Shown here: piece after piece, positions 51,001-59,800 of the stretch
How the letters are laid out: each line of letters starts with the position of its first letter
Position numbering within the stretch: position 1 is the first letter of the stretch
Origin: Plazaster borealis
Taxonomy: Eukaryota; Echinodermata; Asteroidea; Forcipulatida; Labidiasteridae
Assembly (NCBI GenBank): GCA_021014325.1
Contig: CM037470.1
Span: 2,480,001-2,544,000, forward strand
Direction of reading: 5' to 3'
Length of the DNA: 64,000 nt
Translations under genes and position numbers: made by a program
Notes under the pieces: model-generated
What the model was told of the DNA's origin: nothing
The model's database searches: none
Seen by the model: the letters and a program-made list of their open reading frames with translations, nothing else

Positions 51001-52579
51001 CCTTTAGTTCTCCTTTAGTTCTTTAGTTCTCCTTAAAAACTGCTCAAGTGGCGTGTGATGGCCGAGTGGATAAGAGCACTGGACTCAAGCTCTGGTGTTT
51101 CTGATCAGCAGAGTGTGGGTTCGAGTCCCGGTTGTGACACTTGTGTCCTTAAGCAAGACACTTAACCATTATTGCTTCTCTTCACCCAGTAGTACAAATG
51201 GGTACCAGTGAGAGCTGGGGAGTAACCTGCAATGGACTGGCAGCCTGTCCAGGGGGAATAGAAATATTCTCAGTTGTTTAATGCCAAGGAAACCGGATAT
51301 AAACACCGGCCTGATGAGCCATATTGGCTCGGGACAGACTTTACTTTACTTACCAACTGCTCATGCGCCGCAGCTCTGTTCTGGTAGAACGTGGAGAGAT
51401 CTTTGGTCTTATCACGCGGGACGAGTTCTATGGCCTCGTTGTAGCAGGCAATTGCTTGCTCATAGCGGCCCGCTTTGAAGTATTTATTGCCCTTGTTCTT
51501 GCTACTCTGGGCTTTCTCTTCAGGAGTCTGCAGGTGGAATAATGAAAAACATGAGAAGGACAAGAACAAATCTCATAAAGTAGCGATTCTAACCACCAGT
51601 TTCCAAATGCAGATACGCATGATTTTTTCGTGCCGATACGCGCAATTTTTGGCCGATACGCAAAAACAAATATTTGTTTTTTTTAACCACAAAATACATC
51701 AAGAGAAAACCATATAGAATGCAATGCTCCAGATTGCACAGTAGGGCTTTTAAAACCAAGATGAACACCAAGTAGAAAACATTCCGAAGACCTTGTTTCA
51801 AATCAGTGTGCTTTGGCCAAACTTCCAAAAATTTGGGTCCAGAATGCCCCCCAGTTTTGAAAAAACCTGGGGAGAACACTGAAATGGTAATTATTTATTA
51901 TTTAAATTACAATAATTCAAACCACAGTTGAATATGAATTATAATGAAGGGGGAAAACTAATTGTTTGCTAATTCTGATTTTCAAGTAAAAACCATGACA
52001 ACAAACTGTTAAAATATTATTGAGAAGTTTTTAATGTCACCAATAACGGCAAACAGCCAATCCAAGTAATCATGTTTTTCCATTATTATATACAACATTA
52101 ACATTAACTAATTTATTCTAATAATTATAAACACGTCCAAAGTTTACTAAATATGTAGTGTAAATTTTGCTGACCTGCTGAGTCAGTGAGTGTGTTGTAA
52201 AAATGGAGGAAAACTGGTAACAAATTAGAATGGTTGGGTGGGAGGAGTTGGCCAAATAATTATTCGAAATGAACATGATGAACCACATGTTTTTTTTTTT
52301 GTGGGAGGGGCTAGGCAGTGGCGGGTGGTCATGGTGGTACTGCATGCTGGAACAACACATTACCCTTTCGTCCGTTGCAGGCTCGTCCACGACCGGAGCA
52401 GAATCCGACCCTGTTTTAGTAGCTGTTTCCCCACCAATTTTGTCAGAATTTCTCCTGTGATAGAAGTAGGCTCCCACTGCCGCACCGATTGCCAATGGAG
52501 CCCCGATAGCGAGCGCAACTTGCCATGATTTTGGCCAAGACCCACCAACATCGGTGCCCGGCTTGCTAGCACCCGCCAT
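44923..52579 (-). CDS. TOMM70: TOM70 mitochondrial import receptor, complete gene model
   Basis: TOM70 is the outer-membrane receptor that accepts carrier-type preproteins from Hsp70/Hsp90 and passes them to the TOM pore. Exons on the minus strand: 52579-52364, 51527-51354, 50317-50191, 49141-49032, 48825-48710, 48163-47950, 47740-47606, 47169-46945, 46501-46404, 45688-45566, 45082-44923. All junctions are GT..AG and in phase; the total is 566 codons with stop (565 aa, human about 608). Residues 20-40 form the N-terminal membrane anchor, followed by TPRs. The chaperone-binding carboxylate clamp is intact: Lys and Asn in KNKGNKYF, Asn in QNRAAA, Lys and Arg in VKALFRR. The start codon is in a good context (AAAATGG) and precedes the anchor. 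The gene converges on the RhoGEF gene. Confidence 0.97.
45566..45688 (-). CDS. TOMM70: TOMM70 exon 10
   Basis: 123 nt, phase 2 to 2. KKALEIDSKCDFAYETLGTI then EVQR is nearly identical to the SKAIEIDNKCDFAYETMGTIEVQR segment of the family. Confidence 0.97.
46404..46501 (-). CDS. TOMM70: TOMM70 exon 9
   Basis: 98 nt, phase 0 to 2. FFVADEHFQKAIALEPDNPT then AYVHRG matches the ADEMYDKCIDLEPDNATTYVHKG TPR. Confidence 0.95.
46787..46908 (+). mobile_element. 3' part of SINE family II
   Basis: This closely matches 2547-2668 (shared TAGACGTTAAACCAATGTTT and GAGAGAGATTGGCTGT). The tRNA head is missing, as in a 5'-truncated retroposon. It lies in a TOMM70 intron. Confidence 0.75.
46945..47169 (-). CDS. 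TOMM70: TOMM70 exon 8
   Basis: 75 codons, phase 0 to 0. It includes DFEKCNKLNSNFALAHAQ and FPTCAEAFALYAQ, matching DFDECIRLRPESALAQAQ and FPRCAEGYALYAQ of human TOM70. Confidence 0.96.
47206..47460 (-). mobile_element. SINE family I, 3' part
   Basis: It matches the body of the 26269 element (GGAGCTACGTGTTGAAGTAT, ATAGCACCATGTAATGG) plus a variant tail region shared with 60516 (CTCAAATCCGTCACTCAGTG). The head is missing. Confidence 0.85.
47606..47740 (-). CDS. TOMM70: TOMM70 exon 7
   Basis: 45 codons, phase 0 to 0: LRANALIKRGSMHMQEGNS, then DFATAVRIDPDNADIYHHRG. This is a highly conserved TPR pair of the TOM70 core. Confidence 0.96.
47950..48163 (-). CDS. TOMM70: TOMM70 exon 6: TPRs of the preprotein-binding core
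   Basis: 214 nt, phase 2 to 0. AEALLMRATFFLLKGQAIEA and RPDLDKLIN correspond to AEALLLRATFYLLIGNA..PDLDKVI in vertebrates. Confidence 0.96.
48710..48825 (-). CDS. TOMM70: TOMM70 exon 5: linker between clamp and core
   Basis: 116 nt, phase 0 to 2. LPSGQFIRSYFSSFSDDGIS matches the conserved FIKSYFSSFTDDIIS. An acidic, Gly-rich variable linker follows. Confidence 0.95.
48858..48965 (+). mobile_element. MITE family A, partial copy
   Basis: It contains GGAACTGGTTACCAGCCAAA and TTGTGACTGGTTCACTGCTC. It lies in a TOMM70 intron between exons 5 and 4. Confidence 0.6.
49032..49141 (-). CDS. TOMM70: TOMM70 exon 4
   Basis: 110 nt, phase 1 to 0. DATAVCILENFTHGQSMMLA aligns with DVTAVCILEGFQNQQSMLLA of human TOM70. 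Confidence 0.96.
49752..50060 (+). mobile_element. SINE family I, old copy
   Basis: The head GTGTCGTGGTCAAGCGGTCT and body with CTTCGAATGGGACATAAAGC and CACCTTGTAAACATTTATAA are diverged from the other copies. TOMM70 intron. Confidence 0.8.
50191..50317 (-). CDS. TOMM70: TOMM70 exon 3: clamp TPR
   Basis: 127 nt, phase 0 to 1. DCSKALELNSRYVKALFRRS carries the Lys and Arg that complete the two-carboxylate clamp, matching DCTKAVELNPKYVKALFRRA of vertebrate TOM70. Confidence 0.96.
50624..50975 (-). mobile_element. SINE family I variant, full length
   Basis: Minus-strand tRNA-like head at 50974-50882 (GGCCGAGCGGTTAAGAGCAT, GGGTTTGAATCCC), a variant body, and an (ATA)n tail at 50624-50660 next to TTCTTATATAGCGCATTTTA. 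Confidence 0.85.
51051..51345 (+). mobile_element. SINE family I variant next to TOMM70 exon 2
   Basis: The tRNA-like head at 51053-51140 reads GTGATGGCCGAGTGGATAAG, ACTCAAGCTCTGG and GGGTTCGAGTCCC, resembling tRNA-Leu(CAA), with near-pairing ends GTGTGAT and TGTGACAC. The body ends near 51345, and a TTTACTTTACTT stretch leads straight to the exon 2 donor at 51353. Confidence 0.88.
51354..51527 (-). CDS. TOMM70: TOMM70 exon 2: TPR1 and TPR2 start
   Basis: 58 codons, phase 0 to 0. It contains KNKGNKYFKAGRYEQAIACY and FYQNRAAAHEQL, the first TPR with Lys, Asn and Asn of the EEVD carboxylate clamp. Its donor lies about 10 nt from the 3' end of a SINE at 51051-51345. Confidence 0.96.
51730..51890 (+). 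repeat. Dispersed repeat shared with 16874-17035
   Basis: It matches 16874-17035 over about 160 bp, ending in GGGGAGAACACTGAAAT versus GGGAGAACCCTGAAAT. It lies in the first TOMM70 intron. Confidence 0.75.
52364..52579 (-). CDS. TOMM70: TOMM70 exon 1: start and membrane anchor
   Basis: 72 codons, phase 0 out. It starts MAGASKPGTDVGG and has a hydrophobic anchor (VALAIGAPLAIGAAVGAYF) followed by YHRR, the positive flank expected of an outer-membrane signal anchor. An acidic linker with PVVDEPATDER follows. Confidence 0.95.
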
Positions 52580-54219
52580 TTTGAAACCGTCCCTTCTAAG
52601 TCAACCTTGTCCGCAACGCTATGTCAATAATATTATGCATTGCCAAGCTACAGCAGTATTATCGAACCCGCTTAAAATGAAAACGACGTGAAATGTTCGC
52701 GCGTTACAGAAAGGAAAGTGAGCACCAAATTAATTTTGGTCTCCGAAATAAAGTGCCAAGTTTAAAAGCTCGTCAACGACCATCATCGTCTATAATAATG
52801 ACATTAAGAAACTGAGACAGGTTTCACCTTAAAATCTTGAGAACAAAACCAATATCATTAAACTAAATTTTATAAGTTTAGGTATCATTGATTGAGTCGA
52901 CTATAGCCCACCTCGAATTTTTGTTTAAAAAAAAACATTGATAGTGACTTATGGTTGTTTACGGTAATTGACCGAAACTCAACATTTTGTTCTTGGGCTC
53001 AATTTTGACCGAACTGAAAGCTAGCTAGCAAATTGGGCCCGAAATAGCCAGCCGCGTATTCGCGGAATGGCCAGCTGCGTATTCAGGAAATTAGAATACA
53101 TGCGGTAGAGGGAGGTGACAAAATGGCTCATTTGGCTCATTTCTGTCGGTAATCCGTTATTTTATTCGAACGAAAACTGAAATATTAGCTATAACGTACA
53201 CATTTTTATTTGATAGTATTGAAATTTTATAGCTATAAGTCATTGGAAAGCATTAGAAAAAAAAAAAACAAACCAGTAAATATTAGAAAATAAGCCGCAA
53301 ACAAGGAGACAAGACCAAACAGAAGTCCCCTCATGGCAAAAGTGAGAAAGAAAAACGCTCTGAGACTGGGAGTAGTTCAATTTGAACGTTTCCGATTTAA
53401 TTTGTACAAGATTTTCAATGTATATACGGTAATTATTTAACGTAAAGGTTGTCAATTACAAATTTAAGATTTATTGATAACATAATCTGCATACAAATTA
53501 TTATTAGTTCTTGAATGACGAAAGTGGTTAAATGTTTGTTTGTTTGCAATTTTAAGATTACAATAACATGCATTATTTATTTTGCTTTTATTTATTTAAT
53601 CTTCAAATACTGAATTCAGAAAAGTTGCTAGATCAAGAATGACTAATTTCTAAAAAGGGAAAAGAATGTGACGAGTGTATGAAGTACCCCCCCCCCCCGT
53701 TCATTTGCGCTTATTTTGATGACGTAGCATACTAGTGACGTATTGCTTACTTGTGATGTAGCTTATTTTATTGTACAGCGCCCGCGCAGCAAAATACAAT
53801 CCTTTGTTATTTTTCGCGGGTTTTGCTATTATATTCTGTACGAAGACCCGATGACATCTTGATTTTCTGCTCTTGAGTTTCTGCGTTGTTTTTCGAGTTA
53901 TCACTTTATTCTGGACTCGTATTCTTTGTTTATTATGTAAGTATGGAATAAGTATAATTAAGATTAATCTCAGTTAGATTTGTGGATAAATGATCATGCA
54001 TTTAGTTGTATCATTTGAAGGAATAATTTGATAGTTCCTGAGTATATCATCCCATTAATGTTTGTGCGTAATGGCTACCGTACCTATAGATCCAAACATG
54101 CCGGCCTCTATTTTGGATTAATTTATCAGCCAGTGTGAAGTACAAACTTAAGATTTCATGGATTTTCAATGACTAGGCTATATATTTACTTTTCAAATGA
54201 AAATTAGGTAGCTGTGTGT

Positions 54220-54613
54220 TTAAAGTCATCGTACACGTTTTGGTAATTGGAGCCTATTGTTTGTTTCAATCCTATATATTGGAAATATATACCATAAAAC
54301 TAACCTGTGAAAATTTCATTTCAAAAGGTGGTAGCATTTTTGAGATATTGCCGAAAATCTGGAGCGGTTATGTCCACGCAAGAAGAATAATCTTCATTGG
54401 ATGGAATACACACTCTGAGAAGCGTTACCGTAACGCTTCTCAATACTCAAAATATTTTGGGGATAAAATGTGATATACTTTCCATAACCGCAGTCCTTCG
54501 AAGTAAAAAGTCTCTCAAAATGCATTATACTATCCAAAGCTGCTGTTCTTCTTACCAAGTAAGTTTTTATTGCCATAATCAGAGTCATTACCAAACGTGT
54601 ACGATGACTTTAA
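54220..54613 (+). mobile_element. MITE family B (TTAA-flanked), best-preserved copy
   Basis: The ends TTTAAAGTCATCGTACACGT and its complement ACGTGTACGATGACTTTAA are perfect. The centre is a hairpin, GAGAAGCGTTACCGTAACGC then TTCTC. Confidence 0.92.
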
Positions 54614-55794
54614 TCTAGTACATTCGCACACGGGCTATAAAAGTACAATGCAATGTTTAATTAGTTGTGCTGGGCTAACCACTGTTGAATAATGAATTGG
54701 GGCGCTTATCTGCATTATGGTTTGGGATACAATGTAGTTTGGGTTTTGGGGTTTTTTTCCTCGTTTTTACGATGAATATGTGACATTGCACTGAATTCGG
54801 CACTGTCAATGACGGTCGTTGACAAGGTTTTTTGAAAGTATTTTGGTGCATGCCAGAACCAAATTTGTTTGTGTGCGAGGGCTTCAGCAGTCTGGTGACA
54901 TGATCAGGGAGCAGGCTGGAGTTTATTTTGTCGTTTTTGTAACCATGATCTGACGATTTCAAGGAATGATCCGCCTTTCCGGACAGGTTAGGATAGAATG
55001 ACCTAAATTAAGTAGATAAAGTGGCAGTCGAATACAGAATTTTAGCCAACACACTGTACATACATGTCATTACATTTGGCTACTAATTTCATCTCACTGC
55101 AAGGCAAAACCTTTTTAAGCTTTTAGAATTGCTCAATTTTGCCTGTTTTCTGTTTAGAGAAAAACCTCCCTGATAGGTAAGATATAATTCAGTGTAATTT
55201 GACCTAAATTAGGGGGATCAATTGGGGGCATGCTGTGGAAAATTTAATGACTATCTCATGACAATTTAGTCCAATAGCCAGCTACATTTGCCGGTACCAC
55301 CTCGAGGGACTAATTCTAATAATATCACTTTTCTTGTTGCAAATAATCCACAACTTACCATAAACTATGATAGCCTCTCAAAAAAACTAGATTAATACCA
55401 GTTTTCGAAAGATTTTCACCTTGAAATCTGAAACCTCTAAGCCTCTTCCGTTGTTACGGCTGTTTAGATAGCAACATTTTTTAAGCCCATGTATTTGCAC
55501 AGAGTGAATAATATTTGAGTTGTGCATACTCCAACAGCCGTTGTATTTGTCACTTGACAAGCATAGCTGCCTGCCAACAATGTTTCTCTGTGTCAGAGTG
55601 CTGCTGTTATACTGTTTCCAATAAAGTCATAAAGAGGGATATTGGTAGAGGTGACATTTTGTTGAAAAATGTGTTTGTTATATCGGTTCATAAGTTTAAA
55701 GAAGGTTGTGGTGCAGGTTTGTTCTATTACTTGGTACATGTGCCAGAGGCTGAAATTTCACATAATATTGGTACATGATTTTATGCATTAAGCA

Positions 55795-55880
55795 GAGTTG
55801 TAGTTGAGTCACCTATGTCGAGTCCGATTCCGAGTCATGAGTCACTTGGTTCAAGTCCGAGTCCGAGTCACGAGTAACTT
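55795..55880 (+). repeat. GTCCGAGTC-type repeat, left half
   Basis: It opens AGAGTTGTAGTTGAGTCACC and repeats GAGTCCGA/GAGTCACGAGT words. The complementary right half appears at 61593-61668, which ends GCTAAAACTCTG. Confidence 0.65.
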
Positions 55881-55885
55881 GTATT

Positions 55886-55950
55886 AAAGGGATTGTATAC
55901 GTTTGGTAATTGGAACCCACTGTTTGTTTCAATCCTTTTTTGTAGATATC
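55886..55950 (+). mobile_element. MITE family B, left end, interrupted
   Basis: TTAAAGGGATTGTATACGTT then GTTTGTTTCAATCCTTTTTT. The copy is then broken by a different sequence holding the 74-bp repeats at 55962. Confidence 0.75.
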
Positions 55951-55961
55951 GTCGCTCGTAC

Positions 55962-56127
55962 CACGAAGTGACCTATCTGTCAAAAATTACAAATTACGTA
56001 TCACTAGATTTGCCATTTTGTAATTTCACGAAGTGACCTATCTGGATACGCCACTTTTCCAATGATATACAGCGTGCGCAGTTCAGGCGCCTGTGTGATA
56101 TTTGCGTTTCACGAAGTGACCTATCTG
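55962..56127 (+). repeat. Three CACGAAGTGACCTATCTG copies at 73-75 bp spacing
   Basis: The identical 18-mer starts at 55962, 56037 and 56110. The intervening sequences differ, so this is a spaced motif more than a simple tandem duplication. Confidence 0.9.
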
Positions 56128-56737
56128 GAAGTGTTGTATTTTCATGGTCTTTATATGCATTGGTTTGTACACAGCGCTTAGGATTAGGTCTCACATTGCC
56201 TCATTTGGTATTACCACTAATTGTTTTTAATGACTAAGCCGAAACTGTAAGCACGCTTTTAGCACCCGTTGGTTCAGACGGGGCTAATATTCCGACCGGT
56301 GGTTCAACTGGTGGAAATTGTAATTGCATGCAAGGCTGCAAAGATACTTTGTAAGGGTTTGATCAGCCCGGGCCGTTCGTTGCCCGTGTGGGCTGCTCGT
56401 TGACCAAGGGCCGCTCGTTGCCAGTGGTTATATGTGGGATGCTCGTGTTATAGTGGGCAAGCATGCCCTTGTTTGTTTGTACATATATAAATCAAGACCT
56501 TGAGGCAAACATGAATTGCCCAATTTCTTTTGGGCAAATTGCCTGCCTTTGGCTATTTAAATGATATGGGCAAAGACATGCTCTTGTGGGTTCAATAAAA
56601 CCAGTTTTGAGCTGTGACAGAAAAACGTCAGACAAGCCCGTTGTGTTTATATTTTGTATTATCAGTGTATAATTAACTGGCTACTTATTACTGAACATAA
56701 ATATTTATTTGTGTTTTTTTCTTTCTTTTTGACTCAG

Positions 56738-56861
56738 CATTTATTTGGTGACCAGTTTGCTTTTAGTAGCATTTAGTTCCAGAGAGACTTCTTACATCAT
56801 CTTTCCAGCTGTTTGTCTTTTGATATTCAGTGGAGTTGAAATCTTATCTGTAAATATGCAG
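56738..56861 (+). CDS. SLC43: SLC43-like exon: transmembrane pair ending in NMQ
   Basis: 124 nt, completing a split codon (phase 2 in) and ending in phase 0. It reads IYLVTSLLLVAFSS and YIIFPAVCLLIFSGVEILS, then VNMQ. Two hydrophobic segments and the terminal NMQ match SLC43 TM4 and its exit. CTCAG acceptor, GTAGGT donor. Confidence 0.78.
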
Positions 56862-59800
56862 GTAGGTTTGTTTTAAAAAAAATAACATGTTTAGCTTTCC
56901 CGCTCGCTTCCTTTTTGGGGCCGCATGAATTGAATTTTTATTTTTACCAATTCAAAATGAGATTTAAAAACCATAAAATGTCAACTGATACATCAGAAAA
57001 TAAAATACTTGCAAGTCAGAACTTAGCCTGTGCCTGTTATGAGGTTAAAAACAGATTGTGAAAGTGAGCTATAGCAGGGTTTTTAATACTGAACAAACTA
57101 TTAAATAAAACCACTGTAAACATGTTCAATGTCTTGTCTTACATGTTTCTCTCATTATTGTGTGTTGAACAGTGAAAAAAATCAATGGTTGTTCGAAATT
57201 TTAAAAAGAATGGCGGCCGGCTTGAAAATAAAATATAAGGGAAGCCCCTCCCACTTCCCTTTTTTCAGGAACCTGGGCCCTAAACATGTTTAATTTTTTA
57301 CTCGGCCCAACTTTCAATCAATATTTATTTAAACTATGCTGATGTGTTTCTTTAAAGGCATTCAGGATTGGTAAGGATGAAATACAACATTGTTTAATTT
57401 TATTCTGAATTCTAAAGCTTACTGATTATCAGGTTCAAGCAAGAACCATTTTTTTCTGTGAAATATTGAGTCATACTCAAGAAAACTGTATCTGCAAGTC
57501 TTTCAAATAAACGCTATAGCTGATTTCAGCTGCTAAAACCAATTACATGCTGAAAATTGTGCATTGGTTTCACTACTTTCTCGTGACTCCAACAATGGAT
57601 TGAGCCCAAATATTCACAGGTTTGTTGTTTCATGTATATGGTTGATTGCACAAAAACATTAACACTGTCTGCGACTATTTTGTCAGCCAACCTTAAAAAT
57701 CCACTAGAAAGGAGCTTTTAGAGGGGTTATTTTTGGGAGCTAGGAGTGTTGGCTCTGAAAAGAGCCAGTTTTGACATTTCGAACAGAATACTCTGCTCGT
57801 CAAAACTGTCTCTTTTCAGAGCCAACACTCCTCCAAAAAGAGATTTTACACAAGGTTGTACCCGCAAGTTTACTGTTCAGAGTTACTTCCTATTGTCCAC
57901 ACCATACAAAGCTTCAAATCACTTCAATGGAAATGTGCACGCGTGTATGCGCTGCGCACAATTCTCAATCAATGATAGGTCTTCAATTACCTCAATGAGG
58001 GTGCTGTTTCTGGCTTATGAAGTCATATGTATAGAGGTCTATTCTGTCCTGATCGAGATTGTACCAATTGTCCTTTGAAACCAAATATCTCGTCTTGTTT
58101 TCAGTTTGGCTACGAGACCTATGAGATCTCACTTCAGACTTCATTCTTCATCTGGGCGGGGCTGTGCTCAATACTCTGTCTCTTACTACCAAAGAGAGGA
58201 CATACCTCCTACCCACTGCTCCCTGATGACTACAGGAAGAAAGTGCCTGTTGGTGACATGGAAGGAGTTGATGGTATCTATACTTTCAAATTGGAGGAAT
58301 CTCATGCAGAAGAAGAGGGACAGTATTCTCCAGTGATAGGTAACTTTTTAGTGAAAACAAAGACTTGACATCTATATTATCCCACAAATGGGCTATGACA
58401 AGTCAATAATGTGTTTTTCATACCACCCAAGTAAATTCTTGTCATTTGATTGGAGGATTGGAGGTCAGGTGACATTCATTATTCACACCATTTCATGGTA
58501 CGTCACTGAGCGTGCATTTTTGGTTTTATACAGCGTACATTTCTGGTACTATCTTTTTGTACTATTGCGCGCTAGACTGCCACAAGCTCACACATGTCAT
58601 ACACAGCTGTACATAATGTGCAAGCTAGACCATAGCATTATGTGGGTGCAGGCGCTGTACACAGCAGCTTACAGGCTCTTGTTTTTACAATTAGAGTGGA
58701 AATAGCAGAATGGCCTACATTATTCTGAAAATTTTGTTTCGCTGCTCGAAATTTTTAAGATTTACTTGATGGGTGTTGCATTCATGCATTGGAAAGAATA
58801 TTTTAATTCGTTGAAAGATGGCTTGTTCCATTCAACTCGGCTTCGCCTCAGTGAATGGAGCATTCCATCTTTCAACTCATGAAAATATTCTCACCATTGC
58901 ACTCATAAACATTCATTATTCGTATAGTATAACACACCTCTTGCTGGTTCTCTATCCTGGTTGGCAAAAAAAACCCATAATATAGGCTAGTGCATGAAAC
59001 TATGACCTAGATGTGCGTCAAGACATCACGCGCATAATTTGCAGAAAATAATTCCCAAACCGGGCACCATACTCAACATTTTGTACTGGTTACAGCGCCC
59101 TCTCATGATGTGAACAGTGAACAGCAAGTTAAAAACTAAAACTAGGGAAACTAAAAGAGGTCCTTTAAAGGGTCTGTATACGTTTGGTAATGACTCTGAA
59201 AATTAATGGCAATACAAGCTTACTTGGTAAGATGTACAACAGATTTGGATAGTATAATGCATTTTGAGAAACTTTTCACTTTGAAGAACTGCAGTTATAG
59301 AAAAAAAATATCACTTTATAGGCCTATCCCCAAAAATTTTGAATCTGAGAAGCGTTACTTCTCAGATTGTGTATTCCAATTGCAGAATATTCTTCCTGCA
59401 TGGACATAACCGCTCAAGATTAATATCTCAAAAATGCTACCACCACTCACAGTCTCTCAGGGTGCATAGACATGCACTAGTGACCTCGTAAGGAACAATA
59501 TCATTTTAGTTTTGCCATACTTCCATTCAATTCATAGAAAGAATAAACGTCATTTATTTTGTTCAATACAGAAAAGAATAGAGCTATGCTCAATAATGAT
59601 GTGGCCATTGAGGACAACACATCGTCAAAGACTGAGCATCCAGAAATGGAGGACACTAAATCACAGGTGCCACACACACAAACAGAGGACACCACATCAC
59701 AGATGTCACACACAGAAACAGAGGACACCACATCATCACAAGAACCACACCCAGCAACAGATGACACTGCATCATCACAAGAGCCACACCCAGCAACAGA

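Larger units (their letters stand above)
52580..56737. other. Region between TOMM70 start and first visible SLC43-like exon
   Basis: It should hold the TOMM70 promoter (no TATA box is obvious near 52600-52750) and the 5' exons of the transporter, which I could not identify by TM or family motifs. A GTAAGT donor at 53938 after a more GC-mixed stretch could end a 5' UTR exon, but that is speculation. It contains MITE B (54220) and the spaced 18-mer repeats. Confidence 0.5.

Noticed and set aside
51053..51140. Functional tRNA-Leu gene
   Set aside because: It is followed by a SINE body shared with other copies; the acceptor stem is imperfect. Best read as a retroposon head.
55157..55175. 19-nt stretch between TTTAG and GTAAGA as a micro-exon
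   Set aside because: The splice sites look fair, but the translation has no link to SLC43 and the length gives no supported phase.
57746..58078. 110-codon frame considered as the missing SLC43 exon (it contains RSSITS)
   Set aside because: The resemblance to the family RST-I motif is six residues only; the rest lacks the NLF and DSS motifs, and no acceptor precedes it.
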